A stretch of DNA of 48,486 nucleotides from a delta proteobacterium MLS_D. GTDB taxonomy: Bacteria > Desulfobacterota > Syntrophia > Syntrophales > UBA2210. The DNA lies in NCBI GenBank assembly GCA_002030015.1, contig LQBH01000006.1:1-48486 (forward strand), in the 5' to 3' direction. A program made the translations under genes and the position numbers. The notes under the pieces were generated by a model that saw only the letters and a list, made by a program, of their open reading frames with translations, was not told where the DNA came from and searched no databases. Shown piece after piece: positions 17,182 to 27,747 of the stretch (position 1 is its first letter; every line of letters starts with the position of its first letter).

Positions 17182-18507
17182 TCACGATGCTTTCCACGTC
17201 TCGCGACAAATCTTCCAGCGACCGTCATCCTTCTTCAGGTAGAGCGTCTTGATTCCTTCATCGCTGTGAATCGATGATTGATAAAGCTGGTGAAACGAAA
17301 CCCTCGACCGCTTCGAACCGGGAGTGATTTCGAGATCACCGATGGTGATCGTGATGTTCTTGTTTTTTGAACCTATTCTCTTTTTATACGCGATCCAGCC
17401 GGCGCGGTCCATACCGTTGCTTCTGAAATCACGGGCGTAAAAAGAGGCATACTGCCGCATGTCGCCCGATTGCCAGCTTACGCGCCAGCGTTCAATCATG
17501 TCGCTGACGTCCGCGTAGATAGAAATCATGGCATCCATGATCGCCAGTTGTTCGCCCAGTTGATCCGCCGAGGACGGGTGCTGAAGGACATCTCCCGATA
17601 TGATCCAGTCCTTTCCGTTCCTGCCCAGAAAGAGTACCCGGTGACCGCATGACCATGAACGGTCCCGGTACGAAACGACCTGGTCGAAGATAACGGCCGC
17701 ATGGCCCTCATGCTTGAGAATGGAAACGTTCTCGATATTAAAAGACGCCTCTATACCCCGGGACTTCCAGTCTTCGATCTTTTCCACGATTTTTTTGAGG
17801 CTTTCGTCGTCGACAAGGGTTCTGTTCTCGTACATGGACGCCAGCTCATCGATATGCCCCGCCCTGAACTGTTCGAGCCACCTGTCCACGAGAGCCGTGA
17901 GTTCCCGTCTTGCCATGAGTGCTGCGTCTCCGCTTACCCATTGCACGCGATTCAGTATAATGACGGGGGTTTTGTTCAGCTCAATGAATTCAGCGAGCCG
18001 ACGGATATTCCCGTCTGCAAGAACCACGCATCCGTTCGACTGGAACGGGGACAGGTCAGTGTCGGTTCCGTGTATCCAGATGTTGCACCCGGTCCTGCCT
18101 TTTCGGGAATCCACGAAATTGGGATAATTCAGGTTGAAGGCCAGGGCGCCGTACGTAGCAGACAACTCACGTTCGCTGAACCGGTCGGTGGCAAAATAAA
18201 TTCCTTCAGGGGTTTTTCCGTCACCGGCCGCCTCTTTCGATCCGCCGTTCATGCCGGTGGAACAGGGAGCCGTGAAAATCAATTCCATGCCTCTACCGTT
18301 ATGGTGAAACACATGCAGTTGCTGCTGACTTTTATCGACGACAACGGCGTAGCTCGCTCCCAATTTAACGATAGGCGCCGGAAAACTGCCGCGATCGTTC
18401 GCAGAGGGATCCGCCGCAACGGCCGTAACGGTCGCCGGGATCGGCGTAAGTAAAATGACCCCCGGAAAAAGTAACAACGCCACGAAAAATCTTATTATTT
18501 TCGTCAT
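17182..18507 (-). CDS. YkuD-family L,D-transpeptidase/carboxypeptidase with tandem NTF2-like domains (Csd6-like)
   Basis: A 441-residue secreted protein with a signal peptide (about residues 1-31). The YkuD catalytic domain (about 50-188) has His146 in IWIHGTDTD and the nucleophile Cys160 in QSNGCVVL; the usual SHGC is SNGC here. Two NTF2/SnoaL-like domains follow (about 200-315 and 330-441; the second has IERWRVSWQSGDMRQYASFY), as in the Csd6 (Cds6) group. In Helicobacter, Csd6 is an L,D-carboxypeptidase that trims peptidoglycan tetrapeptides and sets helical shape. Trimming versus cross-linking cannot be decided from sequence. It is downstream of the M14 peptidase gene and ends just before the coiled-coil membrane protein gene. 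Confidence 0.82.
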   Translation of the reverse strand: MTKIIRFFVALLLFPGVILLTPIPATVTAVAADPSANDRGSFPAPIVKLGASYAVVVDKSQQQLHVFHHNGRGMELIFTAPCSTGMNGGSKEAAGDGKTPEGIYFATDRFSERELSATYGALAFNLNYPNFVDSRKGRTGCNIWIHGTDTDLSPFQSNGCVVLADGNIRRLAEFIELNKTPVIILNRVQWVSGDAALMARRELTALVDRWLEQFRAGHIDELASMYENRTLVDDESLKKIVEKIEDWKSRGIEASFNIENVSILKHEGHAAVIFDQVVSYRDRSWSCGHRVLFLGRNGKDWIISGDVLQHPSSADQLGEQLAIMDAMISIYADVSDMIERWRVSWQSGDMRQYASFYARDFRSNGMDRAGWIAYKKRIGSKNKNITITIGDLEITPGSKRSRVSFHQLYQSSIHSDEGIKTLYLKKDDGRWKICRETWKAS

Positions 18508-18878
18508 GCGCTCCTCACTCTTTCACCTTTTCAATTTGCAGCCGGCCGGCGTAGAAACTTCCAAGACACTCCGGGTGCATTGTTACAGATTCTCGATGTG
18601 ATGCTGTTTTTTTAAAACGATAATCGGCACTTTCGATAACAAAAACACCCATTACTGTCAACTCCCCTGCAGTTTCCACGATCCGTTTCCGCGTCGACAC
18701 GTGCCGACACCGACCGGGCAGAAGCCTATGCAATAATAATGCCGAAATGCCCTGAAATGGCATTGTATCCACCGGCAACGCGTGGCCCATGAGCCGCCGA
18801 CGCAGCATTTCCGTCGGCAGCCGGTGGCCGGCCGATAAAAAGGTCATGGCTTCACATTTTTTTAAAAACCCCGAATCG
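18508..18878 (-). other. 371-base gap between the M14 and YkuD genes with possible promoter
   Basis: No convincing gene was found. Visible structure: an imperfect palindrome with AATGCC (18738-18743) and GGCATT (18759-18764) arms; a hairpin with GCCGACG/CGTCGGC arms around 18797-18820; and on the minus strand a perfect TTGACA (18661-18656) with TATCGA 17 bases later (18638-18633), a weak -10. It may give the YkuD gene its own promoter apart from the mre-mrd transcript. Confidence 0.35.
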
Positions 18879-19877
18879 TCACTTGCCGAAAAACTCCTGC
18901 TGCAATTCTTCACTGTCCTCTTCGACCCATGTCTCGTCGGTGCCCGGTTCGATCGGCACGGTGTCGATGAGCCAGCGCACCAGGTCCCGCCACATGGCGG
19001 ATATTTCTTTGTCCGTCGGCATTCTACCCGACGAAGCAAGTTCGACCGTGACGACGGGAATACCGCATTTCATACCGGCATAATTGCCGAGAGTTCCGGG
19101 AAAATTACCGAGTTTCCTTAATGCGAGCGAACCAAGCGCCGAGGCGGGTCGTCCCGGGCCGTCGTGATCGACCAGGTTCAGCGGCGCATGCAACGAAATA
19201 ACAGCGTGGGGCTTGAATCGATGTATGAGGTCGACGAGAAACCTCGCCTCCGGTTCACTCATGGGATACGGCCCCGGATAATAGCGTGGATCGCCCTCCA
19301 CTGCTTCGACCCAGCGCGTGTATCCGATTTCACGCCACAGGGGCGAGGGCATATTCCTGTTGAGATCGACGCCGCGTTCGTTTGTCCGCGTGGACTGTTC
19401 CCGCAGCAGGCCGTCGGGATTCAGCAGCGGAACGAAGATCCAGTGAAAAAGACCGGAATGGTGAATATCGAGAATCCGCATCCAGTGGAACACGACGCTG
19501 ACGGAGGCATATTCATCACCGTGAGTGCCTCCGATCACAAGGACCCTTGCCCGGGGCGAACGCCGTTCCAGCGGCGGGTATTCTTTTACGAGGATCGGTA
19601 TGCCCCGCACCGAATACGATCCCGAGCACACGATCCCGTCTGCAAGGCAATCATTACGATTGACGCTGGCCAGCTTGCCGGCGATACGTTCACAGGTTTC
19701 ATCTCGACTTATCGTTTCCCTGCCGCTTTCGGCGGCTCGGGATCCCGGAACGGCGCACAAACATGCCGACATGAGAAGTGCGAAGACAATCAGGCGGCCG
19801 TGACGACGGCGATTCACTGTGCTCACTGTACAAAACCTGTCCCTGATAAACGGTGGAATATACCGTCGATTTATCAT
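18879..19877 (-). CDS. M14-family zinc carboxypeptidase (peptidoglycan DL-carboxypeptidase type)
   Basis: A 332-residue exported metallopeptidase. The N-terminus carries a hydrophobic export segment (about residues 28-48, ending GSRA). Zinc ligands are His119 and Glu122 in IGGTHGDEYASV and His230 in VISLHAPLN. The substrate-binding segment ERGVDLNRNM (Arg174) and catalytic Glu279 in VVTVELASSG are present. M14 enzymes of this type (MpaA, Csd4/Pgp1) cut peptidoglycan stem peptides. The start overlaps the bactofilin stop (ATGA), which fixes the 5' end and suggests coupled expression. The substrate here is inferred from the neighbouring bactofilin and YkuD genes. Confidence 0.86.
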   Translation of the reverse strand: MINRRYIPPFIRDRFCTVSTVNRRRHGRLIVFALLMSACLCAVPGSRAAESGRETISRDETCERIAGKLASVNRNDCLADGIVCSGSYSVRGIPILVKEYPPLERRSPRARVLVIGGTHGDEYASVSVVFHWMRILDIHHSGLFHWIFVPLLNPDGLLREQSTRTNERGVDLNRNMPSPLWREIGYTRWVEAVEGDPRYYPGPYPMSEPEARFLVDLIHRFKPHAVISLHAPLNLVDHDGPGRPASALGSLALRKLGNFPGTLGNYAGMKCGIPVVTVELASSGRMPTDKEISAMWRDLVRWLIDTVPIEPGTDETWVEEDSEELQQEFFGK

Positions 19878-20242
19878 ATTTCTTTATCGCTCCGGTCTTC
19901 TGCGCTTTCATCGGTGCCCATCGCGCACCGTCCTTCAAAGAAGGCGCCCTCGCCCACGACCAGGCGCTGAGTTCTTACGGTTCCCGTGAAAGACCCCGTT
20001 TCAGTGATCTCGGTCCGGTCTTTTATCTCCATCGTGCCTTTTACGGCGCCCGCTATCTGTATGCGGTCAACGGTGATGGTGGCTTCTATGGACGCATCCT
20101 TCCCGACCACAAGCGTTCCCGTTCCCCAGATTTCCCCCGTGAACCGGCCGTCGATTCGAACGGAACCACTGATACACAGCTTGCCGCCGAATTCCGTCTC
20201 CTTGCCGAGAAACGCCTTGATTTCGTCGCTTTTCTTTTTCAC
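19874..20242 (-). CDS. Bactofilin (DUF583, polymer-forming cytoskeletal protein)
   Basis: A 122-residue protein with the repetitive beta-helix of bactofilins: KAFLGKETEFGGKLCISGSVRIDGRFTGEI near the N-terminus, then GTLVVGKDASIEATITVDRIQIAGAVKGTM repeats. Bactofilins polymerise without nucleotide and recruit peptidoglycan enzymes to set local wall curvature (CcmA in Helicobacter). The preferred start is GTG 20242, nine bases after AGGAAGGG; starts at 20251 (ATG) and 20269 (GTG) remain possible. Its stop overlaps the M14 gene start; rodA lies 68 bases upstream. Confidence 0.88.
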   Translation of the reverse strand: MKKKSDEIKAFLGKETEFGGKLCISGSVRIDGRFTGEIWGTGTLVVGKDASIEATITVDRIQIAGAVKGTMEIKDRTEITETGSFTGTVRTQRLVVGEGAFFEGRCAMGTDESAEDRSDKEI

Positions 20243-20310
20243 GTTTACCATCCCTTCCTTTCTTTTCACCCGGTCTTTCCGTTCAAAACGGCCCGCTTCA
20301 GGACCGGCGT

Positions 20311-21420
20311 TCAGGATTTAAGAACAAACCGGCGCATGCTGATATTCATCAGCAGACCCGCGGCCATCATGAGAACGACAAGGCATGAGCCGCCATAACT
20401 CATTAACGGCAGCGGGATCCCGACGACTGGCAGAACGCCCAGGATCATACCGATATTTATAAAAACACCCCAGAAAAAAATCATCGTCGCACCGAAGGCC
20501 AGCAGGACGCCGGAAAAATCCCGCGCCCGGCGGCCGATATTGAGACTCCACAAAATCAGCGACAAAAACAGCAAAAGAACGAAAACTACGCCCACGAACC
20601 CCCATTCCTCGGCGAAAACGGAAAAAACGAAATCCGTCTGCTGCTCCGGCAGAAACTTCAACTGGCTCTGTGTTCCCTTCAGGTACCCCTTCCCCAGGAG
20701 CCCGCCCGACCCGACGGCGATTATGGATTGAATGATGTGGTAGCCGGCGCCCAGGGGATCGCGTTCCGGGTTTATAAGCATGATCAGCCGTTCTTTCTGG
20801 TAATCTTTCATGGCGAACCACAGTACGGGAAGCAGGGCAATGCCCGCGACACACATTTCGACGAAGGCCCGCATTCTTATTCCGGCGAAAAGAATAATGG
20901 AAACGAAGAGCAGAACAAGAAACAGGGCCGTCCCGAGGTCCGGCTGTTTTAATATGAGCAGCGCGGGAAGCATCACTATCAGAAAGGGCCCCAGTAATGC
21001 CGGCAGGCTGAAGGCGGTACCGACGTTCCGCTCATCGATATATTTCGTCAGCGCCAGAATCATAGTGAGTTTGACCAGTTCCGAAGGCTGAAAGGAAAAC
21101 CCCCCCAGGACGAGCCAGCGCTGGGAACCGTGGGTTATCTCGCCGTATACGAAAAGCAGCGCCAGAAGCGCGACGGAGATGCCGTACAGGACATAACCAT
21201 AGCGTACGATAAGCCGGTAGTCGACAGCGAAGCACAGTATCATGGCGACAAGACCCAGTCCTATCCAGTACAACTGTTTCAGATAGAACGCCGTCGTGTT
21301 TCCGTTGCTCACGCTGGAACAGGCGCTGTAGAGATTCACCAGCCCCACGGCGCACAGCGACAGTATCAGCAGGGGAATCACCCAATCGAAGTTAATCAGC
21401 ACCCGCCTGTCTATTTTCAT
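20311..21420 (-). CDS. rodA: RodA peptidoglycan glycosyltransferase (SEDS family)
   Basis: A 369-residue polytopic SEDS protein of about ten helices. Conserved segments are GSQRWLVLGGFSFQPSELVKL (extracellular loop with the catalytic-region WxxxG...QPSE, about residues 94-114), KQPDLGTAL (about 159-167) and VGIPLPLMSYGGSCLV near the C-terminus. It polymerises lipid II glycan strands for cell elongation with PBP2. The start overlaps the mrdA stop by four bases, as expected for a mrdA-rodA pair. Confidence 0.95.
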   Translation of the reverse strand: MKIDRRVLINFDWVIPLLILSLCAVGLVNLYSACSSVSNGNTTAFYLKQLYWIGLGLVAMILCFAVDYRLIVRYGYVLYGISVALLALLFVYGEITHGSQRWLVLGGFSFQPSELVKLTMILALTKYIDERNVGTAFSLPALLGPFLIVMLPALLILKQPDLGTALFLVLLFVSIILFAGIRMRAFVEMCVAGIALLPVLWFAMKDYQKERLIMLINPERDPLGAGYHIIQSIIAVGSGGLLGKGYLKGTQSQLKFLPEQQTDFVFSVFAEEWGFVGVVFVLLLFLSLILWSLNIGRRARDFSGVLLAFGATMIFFWGVFINIGMILGVLPVVGIPLPLMSYGGSCLVVLMMAAGLLMNISMRRFVLKS

Positions 21421-23303
21421 GATTCACCACCGGGCGTCCCGCCGTCAACCGCCGACACATCCACCGGCGGTCTGTGTTCCATGTACCAGTCGACGATTTT
21501 TCTCGCGATGGGAGCGGCCGCCGAACCGCCGTGGCCTCCGTGTTCCGCGACGACCATGACCGTGATGCGGGGATCGTCGTAAGGAACAGAGCAGACGAAA
21601 AGTGCGTGATCCCTGAATCGAAAGGGAGTTTCAGTTTTTTCGCTCTCCTCATCATCATCGTCGGGCATGGAGATAACCTGGGCAGTTCCCGTCTTTCCGA
21701 AAACATCCCGTTCTTCTCTCCGCAACGCGCGCCCGGTTCCCCTCGGTTCGTTGACCGCACCGTAAAGCGCCTTCTTGAGCCGATCAAGGTGCCCCTGGCT
21801 CAGGGGCAGATGGCCCTGTGTGCGAGCCGGAAACACCTCGAGCACTTCTCCGGAAGACGATTCAATCTGCCGAATAATTCGGGGCTTATAAAGCGTTCCT
21901 CCGTTGGCTATGGCGGAAAACGCCCTGGCCAGTTGCAGCGGCGTCGCGTTCAGAAAACCCTGCCCAATGGACACGGACACCGTTTCCCCCCGCTGCCAAG
22001 GCTCGCCGAACCGTTCACGCTTCCATGCGCTCGTGGGGACCAGTCCTCCCCTCTCTCCCGGCATATCGATTCCCGTCGGAACGCCCAGGCCGAACTGGAC
22101 CGCGTATTCCGCAATGTCGTCAATACCCAGCTGGAGACCGAGCGTGTAAAAAAACACGTCACAGGATTGAACAATCGCCTGGTGCAAGTCAAGGGCGCCG
22201 TGACCCTCTCTCTTCCAGCAGCGGAAATCGCGGTCGCCCAACGTGATCGCACCCCTGCAGAAAATTGTTTCATCACCCGTTATGAGTCCCCGGTCCAGTG
22301 AGGCCGCGGCGATGATCAGTTTAAAAAGGGACGCGGGGGGGTACAGGCCCGAAACGGCCCTGTTCTTGAACGGCGCCATGGAATCGGTACTGAATTTTTC
22401 CCAGTCCATGGCGTTGATGCCCCGGTTGAACAGATTGGAATCAAACGAGGGCTTGCTTACCATGGCCAGAATGGAACCGTCGCTGGGATCCATGACAACG
22501 ACGGCTCCCGCCGGCTTGTCGAACGAGTCCCAGCAGACCTGCTGCAGGTCCCTGTCGAGTGTCGTAACGACGTTGCATCCCGGTTTCGGATCAATACGGG
22601 CCAGCACGTCAATAACCTGGCCCGCCACATTTACTTCAACCTGCGCGCCGCCGCTTTTTCCTCTGAGCCGCCGGTCCATGACCTTCTCGATACCGGCCTT
22701 GCCGACGAGAGAGCCTGAACGATATTCCCGGTACGTCGGCGACAACAGTTCATTCAGGCTGATTTCACCCACATATCCCAGCACGTGGGCCAAGGCGGGT
22801 CCCATTGTGTAGTTTCTCACCGGCACCACGTCAATGATTATCCCCGGCAACATTGTTGAATTCATCTCCACGAGTGCCAGCTTGTCCCATGTAACGTCCC
22901 GTTCGAGCGTCACCGGCAGAAACCGTTTCCGCACCATGGGTGGATCGGGGACGCCGGTGTAGGCGATGTTCCGTTCTTCATAGAGATTCCTCAGCGAGGC
23001 AATCACACCATCGACCGATCCCGCCTCATCAGGAATCAGCGCGATATCGAATGAAGCGTTGTTGTCGACAAGAATATTCCTCTGTGAATCAAGGATCAAT
23101 CCTCTGAGCGGTTTTATTTCCTGGACGCGGATACGGTTGTTTTCCGAGCGTTCACGCAGTTCTCCGCCTTTAAGCACCTGTAGATACCAGACTCGCCCCA
23201 GGAGCAGGAAAAAAGCAAAAAAAACGATGCACCCGGCGACAACGAAGCGGCCCCGGAAATCCGAAGGTTCCTGCCTGTTGAGTTTACCGTGACGATTCGC
23301 CAT
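21417..23303 (-). CDS. mrdA: Penicillin-binding protein 2 (elongasome transpeptidase)
   Basis: A 628-residue class B PBP. Order: a short cytoplasmic N-terminus, one membrane helix (about residues 20-38), a pedestal domain with ENNRIRVQEIKPLRGLILD, then the transpeptidase domain. Active-site motifs: SLFK with Ser325 and Lys328 in YPPASLFKLI, SCD in VQSCDVFFY, and KTG in VFGKTGTAQV. It cross-links peptidoglycan during elongation with RodA. The start at ATG 23303 is preceded by GAGGT and overlaps mreD by 20 bases; a longer reading would lie inside mreD. Confidence 0.94.
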   Translation of the reverse strand: MANRHGKLNRQEPSDFRGRFVVAGCIVFFAFFLLLGRVWYLQVLKGGELRERSENNRIRVQEIKPLRGLILDSQRNILVDNNASFDIALIPDEAGSVDGVIASLRNLYEERNIAYTGVPDPPMVRKRFLPVTLERDVTWDKLALVEMNSTMLPGIIIDVVPVRNYTMGPALAHVLGYVGEISLNELLSPTYREYRSGSLVGKAGIEKVMDRRLRGKSGGAQVEVNVAGQVIDVLARIDPKPGCNVVTTLDRDLQQVCWDSFDKPAGAVVVMDPSDGSILAMVSKPSFDSNLFNRGINAMDWEKFSTDSMAPFKNRAVSGLYPPASLFKLIIAAASLDRGLITGDETIFCRGAITLGDRDFRCWKREGHGALDLHQAIVQSCDVFFYTLGLQLGIDDIAEYAVQFGLGVPTGIDMPGERGGLVPTSAWKRERFGEPWQRGETVSVSIGQGFLNATPLQLARAFSAIANGGTLYKPRIIRQIESSSGEVLEVFPARTQGHLPLSQGHLDRLKKALYGAVNEPRGTGRALRREERDVFGKTGTAQVISMPDDDDEESEKTETPFRFRDHALFVCSVPYDDPRITVMVVAEHGGHGGSAAAPIARKIVDWYMEHRPPVDVSAVDGGTPGGES

Positions 23304-23781
23304 GCGCCGAGACCTCGATTTTTTTAAACAAGGCGAAAAACAGCGGTGTGGTGAGCGCGAGCAGGACCGCATTATAAACGGTCACATCCATTCCGTCAAA
23401 AGACAGGGGGACGCCGGCGGTCCAACGGGACAAAGCGACGATAACCACTGCCTGGCCGAGCGCGCAAAGAAAAGCGGCCGACATGATCATGATGGCTCCC
23501 TCACCGTACACCTTGAATGAAACCATCCTGGCCACCAGAAAAACCAGGATATAGAAAAACGTGTAAAAACAGGGAACGGTTCCGGTCAGGGTATCCATGA
23601 CAAACCCGAACACGACGACCAGTGCCGCGCCGCGGATCATTCCGAGGTGGAATCCCGCGTACAGTGCGATGACCAGCGAAACCTCAAGTCTCACCGCACC
23701 CCGCGACAGCATGTCCGCAAGCGTGGTCTGTAACACGACGCATACCAGTGCCGCCGGCGGCAGCATCATATAATACATCAT
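23284..23781 (-). CDS. mreD: Rod-shape-determining protein MreD
   Basis: A 165-residue integral membrane protein with about five helices, identified by hydrophobic pattern, size and position between mreC and mrdA. It overlaps mreC by four bases at its 5' end. It is a membrane component of the elongasome that partners MreC. Sequence conservation in MreD is low, so synteny is the main support. Confidence 0.88.
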   Translation of the reverse strand: MMYYMMLPPAALVCVVLQTTLADMLSRGAVRLEVSLVIALYAGFHLGMIRGAALVVVFGFVMDTLTGTVPCFYTFFYILVFLVARMVSFKVYGEGAIMIMSAAFLCALGQAVVIVALSRWTAGVPLSFDGMDVTVYNAVLLALTTPLFFALFKKIEVSAHGESSR

Positions 23782-24623
23782 CGCCGGTCGTCCTCACTGG
23801 AGTTTTCCGTTCCCGTCACGATCACCAGCACTTCTTCGACCTTTCCTACGTTCGCCGTCGGCCTGACCCGCACATCCTGAAAAAGCTCGTTCGGACCCCT
23901 TGAAACCTGAATGACTGTTCCCAGCCGCATGCCCTTCGGAAAACCGCCGGCCAGGCCCGACGTCACCACGGTATCTCCTTCGCGCACTGATTCGCTTCGG
24001 GGCACATATTTCAAAGTGCAATCGCCTTCACGGTGACCCTGAAGAATACCCCGCGCCCGCGTCTCCCGAACGTAAGCGTCGATACGGCAGTTGAAGTCGT
24101 TAATCAGCAAAACCTTTGCCGCGTTCCACGACACGTCCGTCACTTTTCCCACGACACCTTCGGCCGAAAGAACGGGAGAACCGACCAGCACACCATGCCG
24201 GCTTCCCCTGTCGATTACGAAGGATTTGAAAAGAGACGCCCGTTCCCGTGATATGACCCGGGCGGTCACCGTGGAAAAGGAAACCTCTCTCTTCAGGCCG
24301 AGGAGCGACAGCAGTCGCTGATTCTCAATGCGTATTTCGTCGCTTCGGCTCAGCTCCGCCTCAAGCAAAGAAACACGCCGCCGCAATATCCTGTTTTCCT
24401 CTTCCAGCCCCACCAGAAAAAGGTAGCGTTCCCAGGTGTTCCGGAAACCCTCGAAAGCCGCAGTGAACACGCGCTGCAGGGGCGACGCCGTTTCAAGGAC
24501 CACCTGCCGCAGAAAACCTGTCTCGTCCTTCTCCCGAGGCAGAGAGAAAAAAACGAATGTCGCGAAGACTGCCGCGATGGCAAAAAGAAAAACGGGTGTC
24601 TGGTGTTTTTTGAGAAAGGTCAT
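23778..24623 (-). CDS. mreC: Rod-shape-determining protein MreC
   Basis: A 281-residue bitopic protein: a membrane helix at about residues 10-29, a coiled coil (about 65-110, EEENRILRRRVSLLEAELS), and the periplasmic beta-barrel domain with VTARVISRERASLFKSFVIDRGS, PVLSAEGVVGKVTDV and VPRSESVREGDTVVTSGL. MreC activates PBP2/RodA from the periplasm. A 211-base stretch without a gene separates it from mreB; I see no clear promoter or terminator there. Confidence 0.93.
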   Translation of the reverse strand: MTFLKKHQTPVFLFAIAAVFATFVFFSLPREKDETGFLRQVVLETASPLQRVFTAAFEGFRNTWERYLFLVGLEEENRILRRRVSLLEAELSRSDEIRIENQRLLSLLGLKREVSFSTVTARVISRERASLFKSFVIDRGSRHGVLVGSPVLSAEGVVGKVTDVSWNAAKVLLINDFNCRIDAYVRETRARGILQGHREGDCTLKYVPRSESVREGDTVVTSGLAGGFPKGMRLGTVIQVSRGPNELFQDVRVRPTANVGKVEEVLVIVTGTENSSEDDRR

Positions 24624-24834
24624 GCTGTACCGGATCGTGACGCAACCAGCATCATTATTTCCCGGATCCGGGCACGACGGAGGCGCCTCACTGGTTTCAC
24701 TTCACTATTTCGATCAACGGCCGGGAACGGGACACGCCGTTTGTGGTATCCCGTTCCGGACGATACCGGCCTCGGCGCCGCCCGACATTATCCGTAACAG
24801 TGGTGGAACCGGGCGGAAGCAGCGGGGACATCCA

Positions 24835-26090
<1,256 letters not shown>

Positions 26091-27713
26091 ATGCTGGCCT
26101 TGATGCGAAAACATGCCAGAAACTGGCTGATGAAAGCCATCCTCGGCATCATCATTCTTGTCTTTATTTTCTACTTTGGATCGATGCGGGGCGGCAAGGA
26201 AACTGAAAAAATCGCGTCCATCGACGGAATTAAGATCACGCGAAACGAATACCTTCGCGAGTACAGGCAGTTGGTTGACTTCTATCGGCAGCGTTACGGC
26301 GCGAGCCTGTCGGACGAAGTCCTCGGAATGCTCAACCTGAAGCAACGGGTCTATGATGCCCTGATCGACCGGGCGGTCGTTCTCGCCAAGGCTGATGAAC
26401 TGAACCTGGACGTGAGCGACGGCGAAGTGCAACAGGCCGTTTTTTCACAACCGCAGTTCCAGCGAAACGGCGTGTTCGATCCCGACGCCTACGAGCGGGC
26501 GCTGCGATTTCAGGGAATAACGCCGGAAGATTTCGAGACCCGGCAGCGAAAAGAGCTGAAAATTGAGAAACTCGAACGCCTTATCAAGGAATCGGTCAAG
26601 GTGGCTGAGTTCGAGGCATATGACTTTTACCGGTTTCAGAACCAGGAACTGAAGATCGCCTACGTCTGTATCGACCCGCTCGATTTCGTGGACGAACCCT
26701 CTCCCTCCGATGAAGATCTTCGCACGTACCTGCAGGAAAACGCCGAGCAGTTTCGCATCCCCCGGCAGGTGAAGCTCCGCTACATCAGGTTTCCCGCTTC
26801 GAATTACGAAGATCCGTCATCCATCACGGACGACATGATCGAAGATTTTTATTACGCCAACCGCGAGGATTTTAAAAAACCCGGCGAAGATGATGAAAGC
26901 GATACTTTTTTACCCATCGCCGAGGTTCGCGACCGCATCGTGTCGAGCATTGCCGAAACCAGGGCGCTTGATAAAGCATATCGGGAGGCGAAAACGGCCC
27001 ATGATTTCATCTATCAACACGAAAATTTCGAGGAATTTGCCGCGAAGCATGATCTTGTCATCAACGAAACGGGCTTTTTCTCTCGAGATACCCTGCCGGA
27101 TGAACTGGCTGCGGTTGAAAACCTTGACCAATGGGCCTTCGACCTCGCCATGGAAGAAATGACCCCCGTCCTTTCCGATGACCGGGCCCACTATCTCTTT
27201 GTACGTGCCGAAGAGCAGCCGGAACGCCTGCCGGAACTGGACGAAACGAGGGTAACTGTCGAAGAAAGCTGGCGCTTTCAGGAATCGCTCAGGCTGGCGA
27301 GCGCACAAGCGGATGACATGCTTGAACAACTCCGAAACGGCGAAACGACTATCGAGGCCCTGGCGGAACAAGAAAAGAACCTGAGCGTCGGAACAACGGA
27401 TTTCTTCGTCCCGGGCGACGAAATCCCCGAAATCGGTTACTCAGACGAACTCGCCGAAGCGTTTTTTACGCTGTCCGAAAAAAACCCGCTGGCCGACGAT
27501 GTCTTCTTCGTGGACGGAAAATTTTATCTTGCTGCGCTGAAGGAACGGAAACCGATTGACGAAAAGGACTGGGAGGAACAAAAAGACGCCGTCACGGCCG
27601 CTCTGCTGGATGCGAAAAAAGAACAATTTTTCCAGTCCTGGCTCGCGGAAACCAGGGCTTCGATGCTGGCATCAGAGCGGATAACAATAAATATCGGGCT
27701 GGAAAACCTGTAA
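26091..27713 (+). CDS. PpiD/SurA-like periplasmic chaperone, apparently without parvulin domain
   Basis: A 540-residue membrane-anchored protein: short basic N-terminus, membrane helix (about residues 15-30), then a SurA_N-type chaperone domain (IASIDGIKITRNEYLREYRQ, RVYDALIDRAVVLAKADEL; about 40-190) and a helical region. In PpiD proteins a parvulin rotamase domain (ARHILI...) usually follows a sequence like FYYANREDFKKP. Here that point (about residue 263) runs into an acidic linker and then FLPIAEVRDRIVSSI, which normally follows the parvulin domain. It probably assists folding of exported proteins without isomerase activity. A second ATG at codon 5 (26103) is an alternative start. It is divergent from mreB. 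Confidence 0.8.
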   Translation: MLALMRKHARNWLMKAILGIIILVFIFYFGSMRGGKETEKIASIDGIKITRNEYLREYRQLVDFYRQRYGASLSDEVLGMLNLKQRVYDALIDRAVVLAKADELNLDVSDGEVQQAVFSQPQFQRNGVFDPDAYERALRFQGITPEDFETRQRKELKIEKLERLIKESVKVAEFEAYDFYRFQNQELKIAYVCIDPLDFVDEPSPSDEDLRTYLQENAEQFRIPRQVKLRYIRFPASNYEDPSSITDDMIEDFYYANREDFKKPGEDDESDTFLPIAEVRDRIVSSIAETRALDKAYREAKTAHDFIYQHENFEEFAAKHDLVINETGFFSRDTLPDELAAVENLDQWAFDLAMEEMTPVLSDDRAHYLFVRAEEQPERLPELDETRVTVEESWRFQESLRLASAQADDMLEQLRNGETTIEALAEQEKNLSVGTTDFFVPGDEIPEIGYSDELAEAFFTLSEKNPLADDVFFVDGKFYLAALKERKPIDEKDWEEQKDAVTAALLDAKKEQFFQSWLAETRASMLASERITINIGLENL

Positions 27714-27715
27714 GC

Positions 27716-27747
27716 AAAAAGAGGCCGGCGGCCACTCCGTCAGCCTC
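27716..27747 (-). terminator. Candidate rho-independent terminator after the 27746 gene
   Basis: On the minus strand, GAGGC (27747-27743) and GCCTC (27725-27721) pair, with an inner CGG/CCG helix across a 3-base bulge, followed by TTTTT (27720-27716). The stem overlaps the stop codon of the small minus-strand gene and lies in the 32-base gap to the convergent PpiD-like gene. Confidence 0.55.

Noticed and set aside
18515-19039. 174-codon open frame on the minus strand after the M14 gene
   Set aside because: Begins inside the M14 gene in another frame, lacks recognisable domains and has no ribosome-binding site for a start in the gap; treated as intergenic.
24624-24834. A small gene or regulatory RNA between mreB and mreC
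   Set aside because: No plausible open frame with a ribosome site and no convincing promoter or terminator; left as an unexplained gap.
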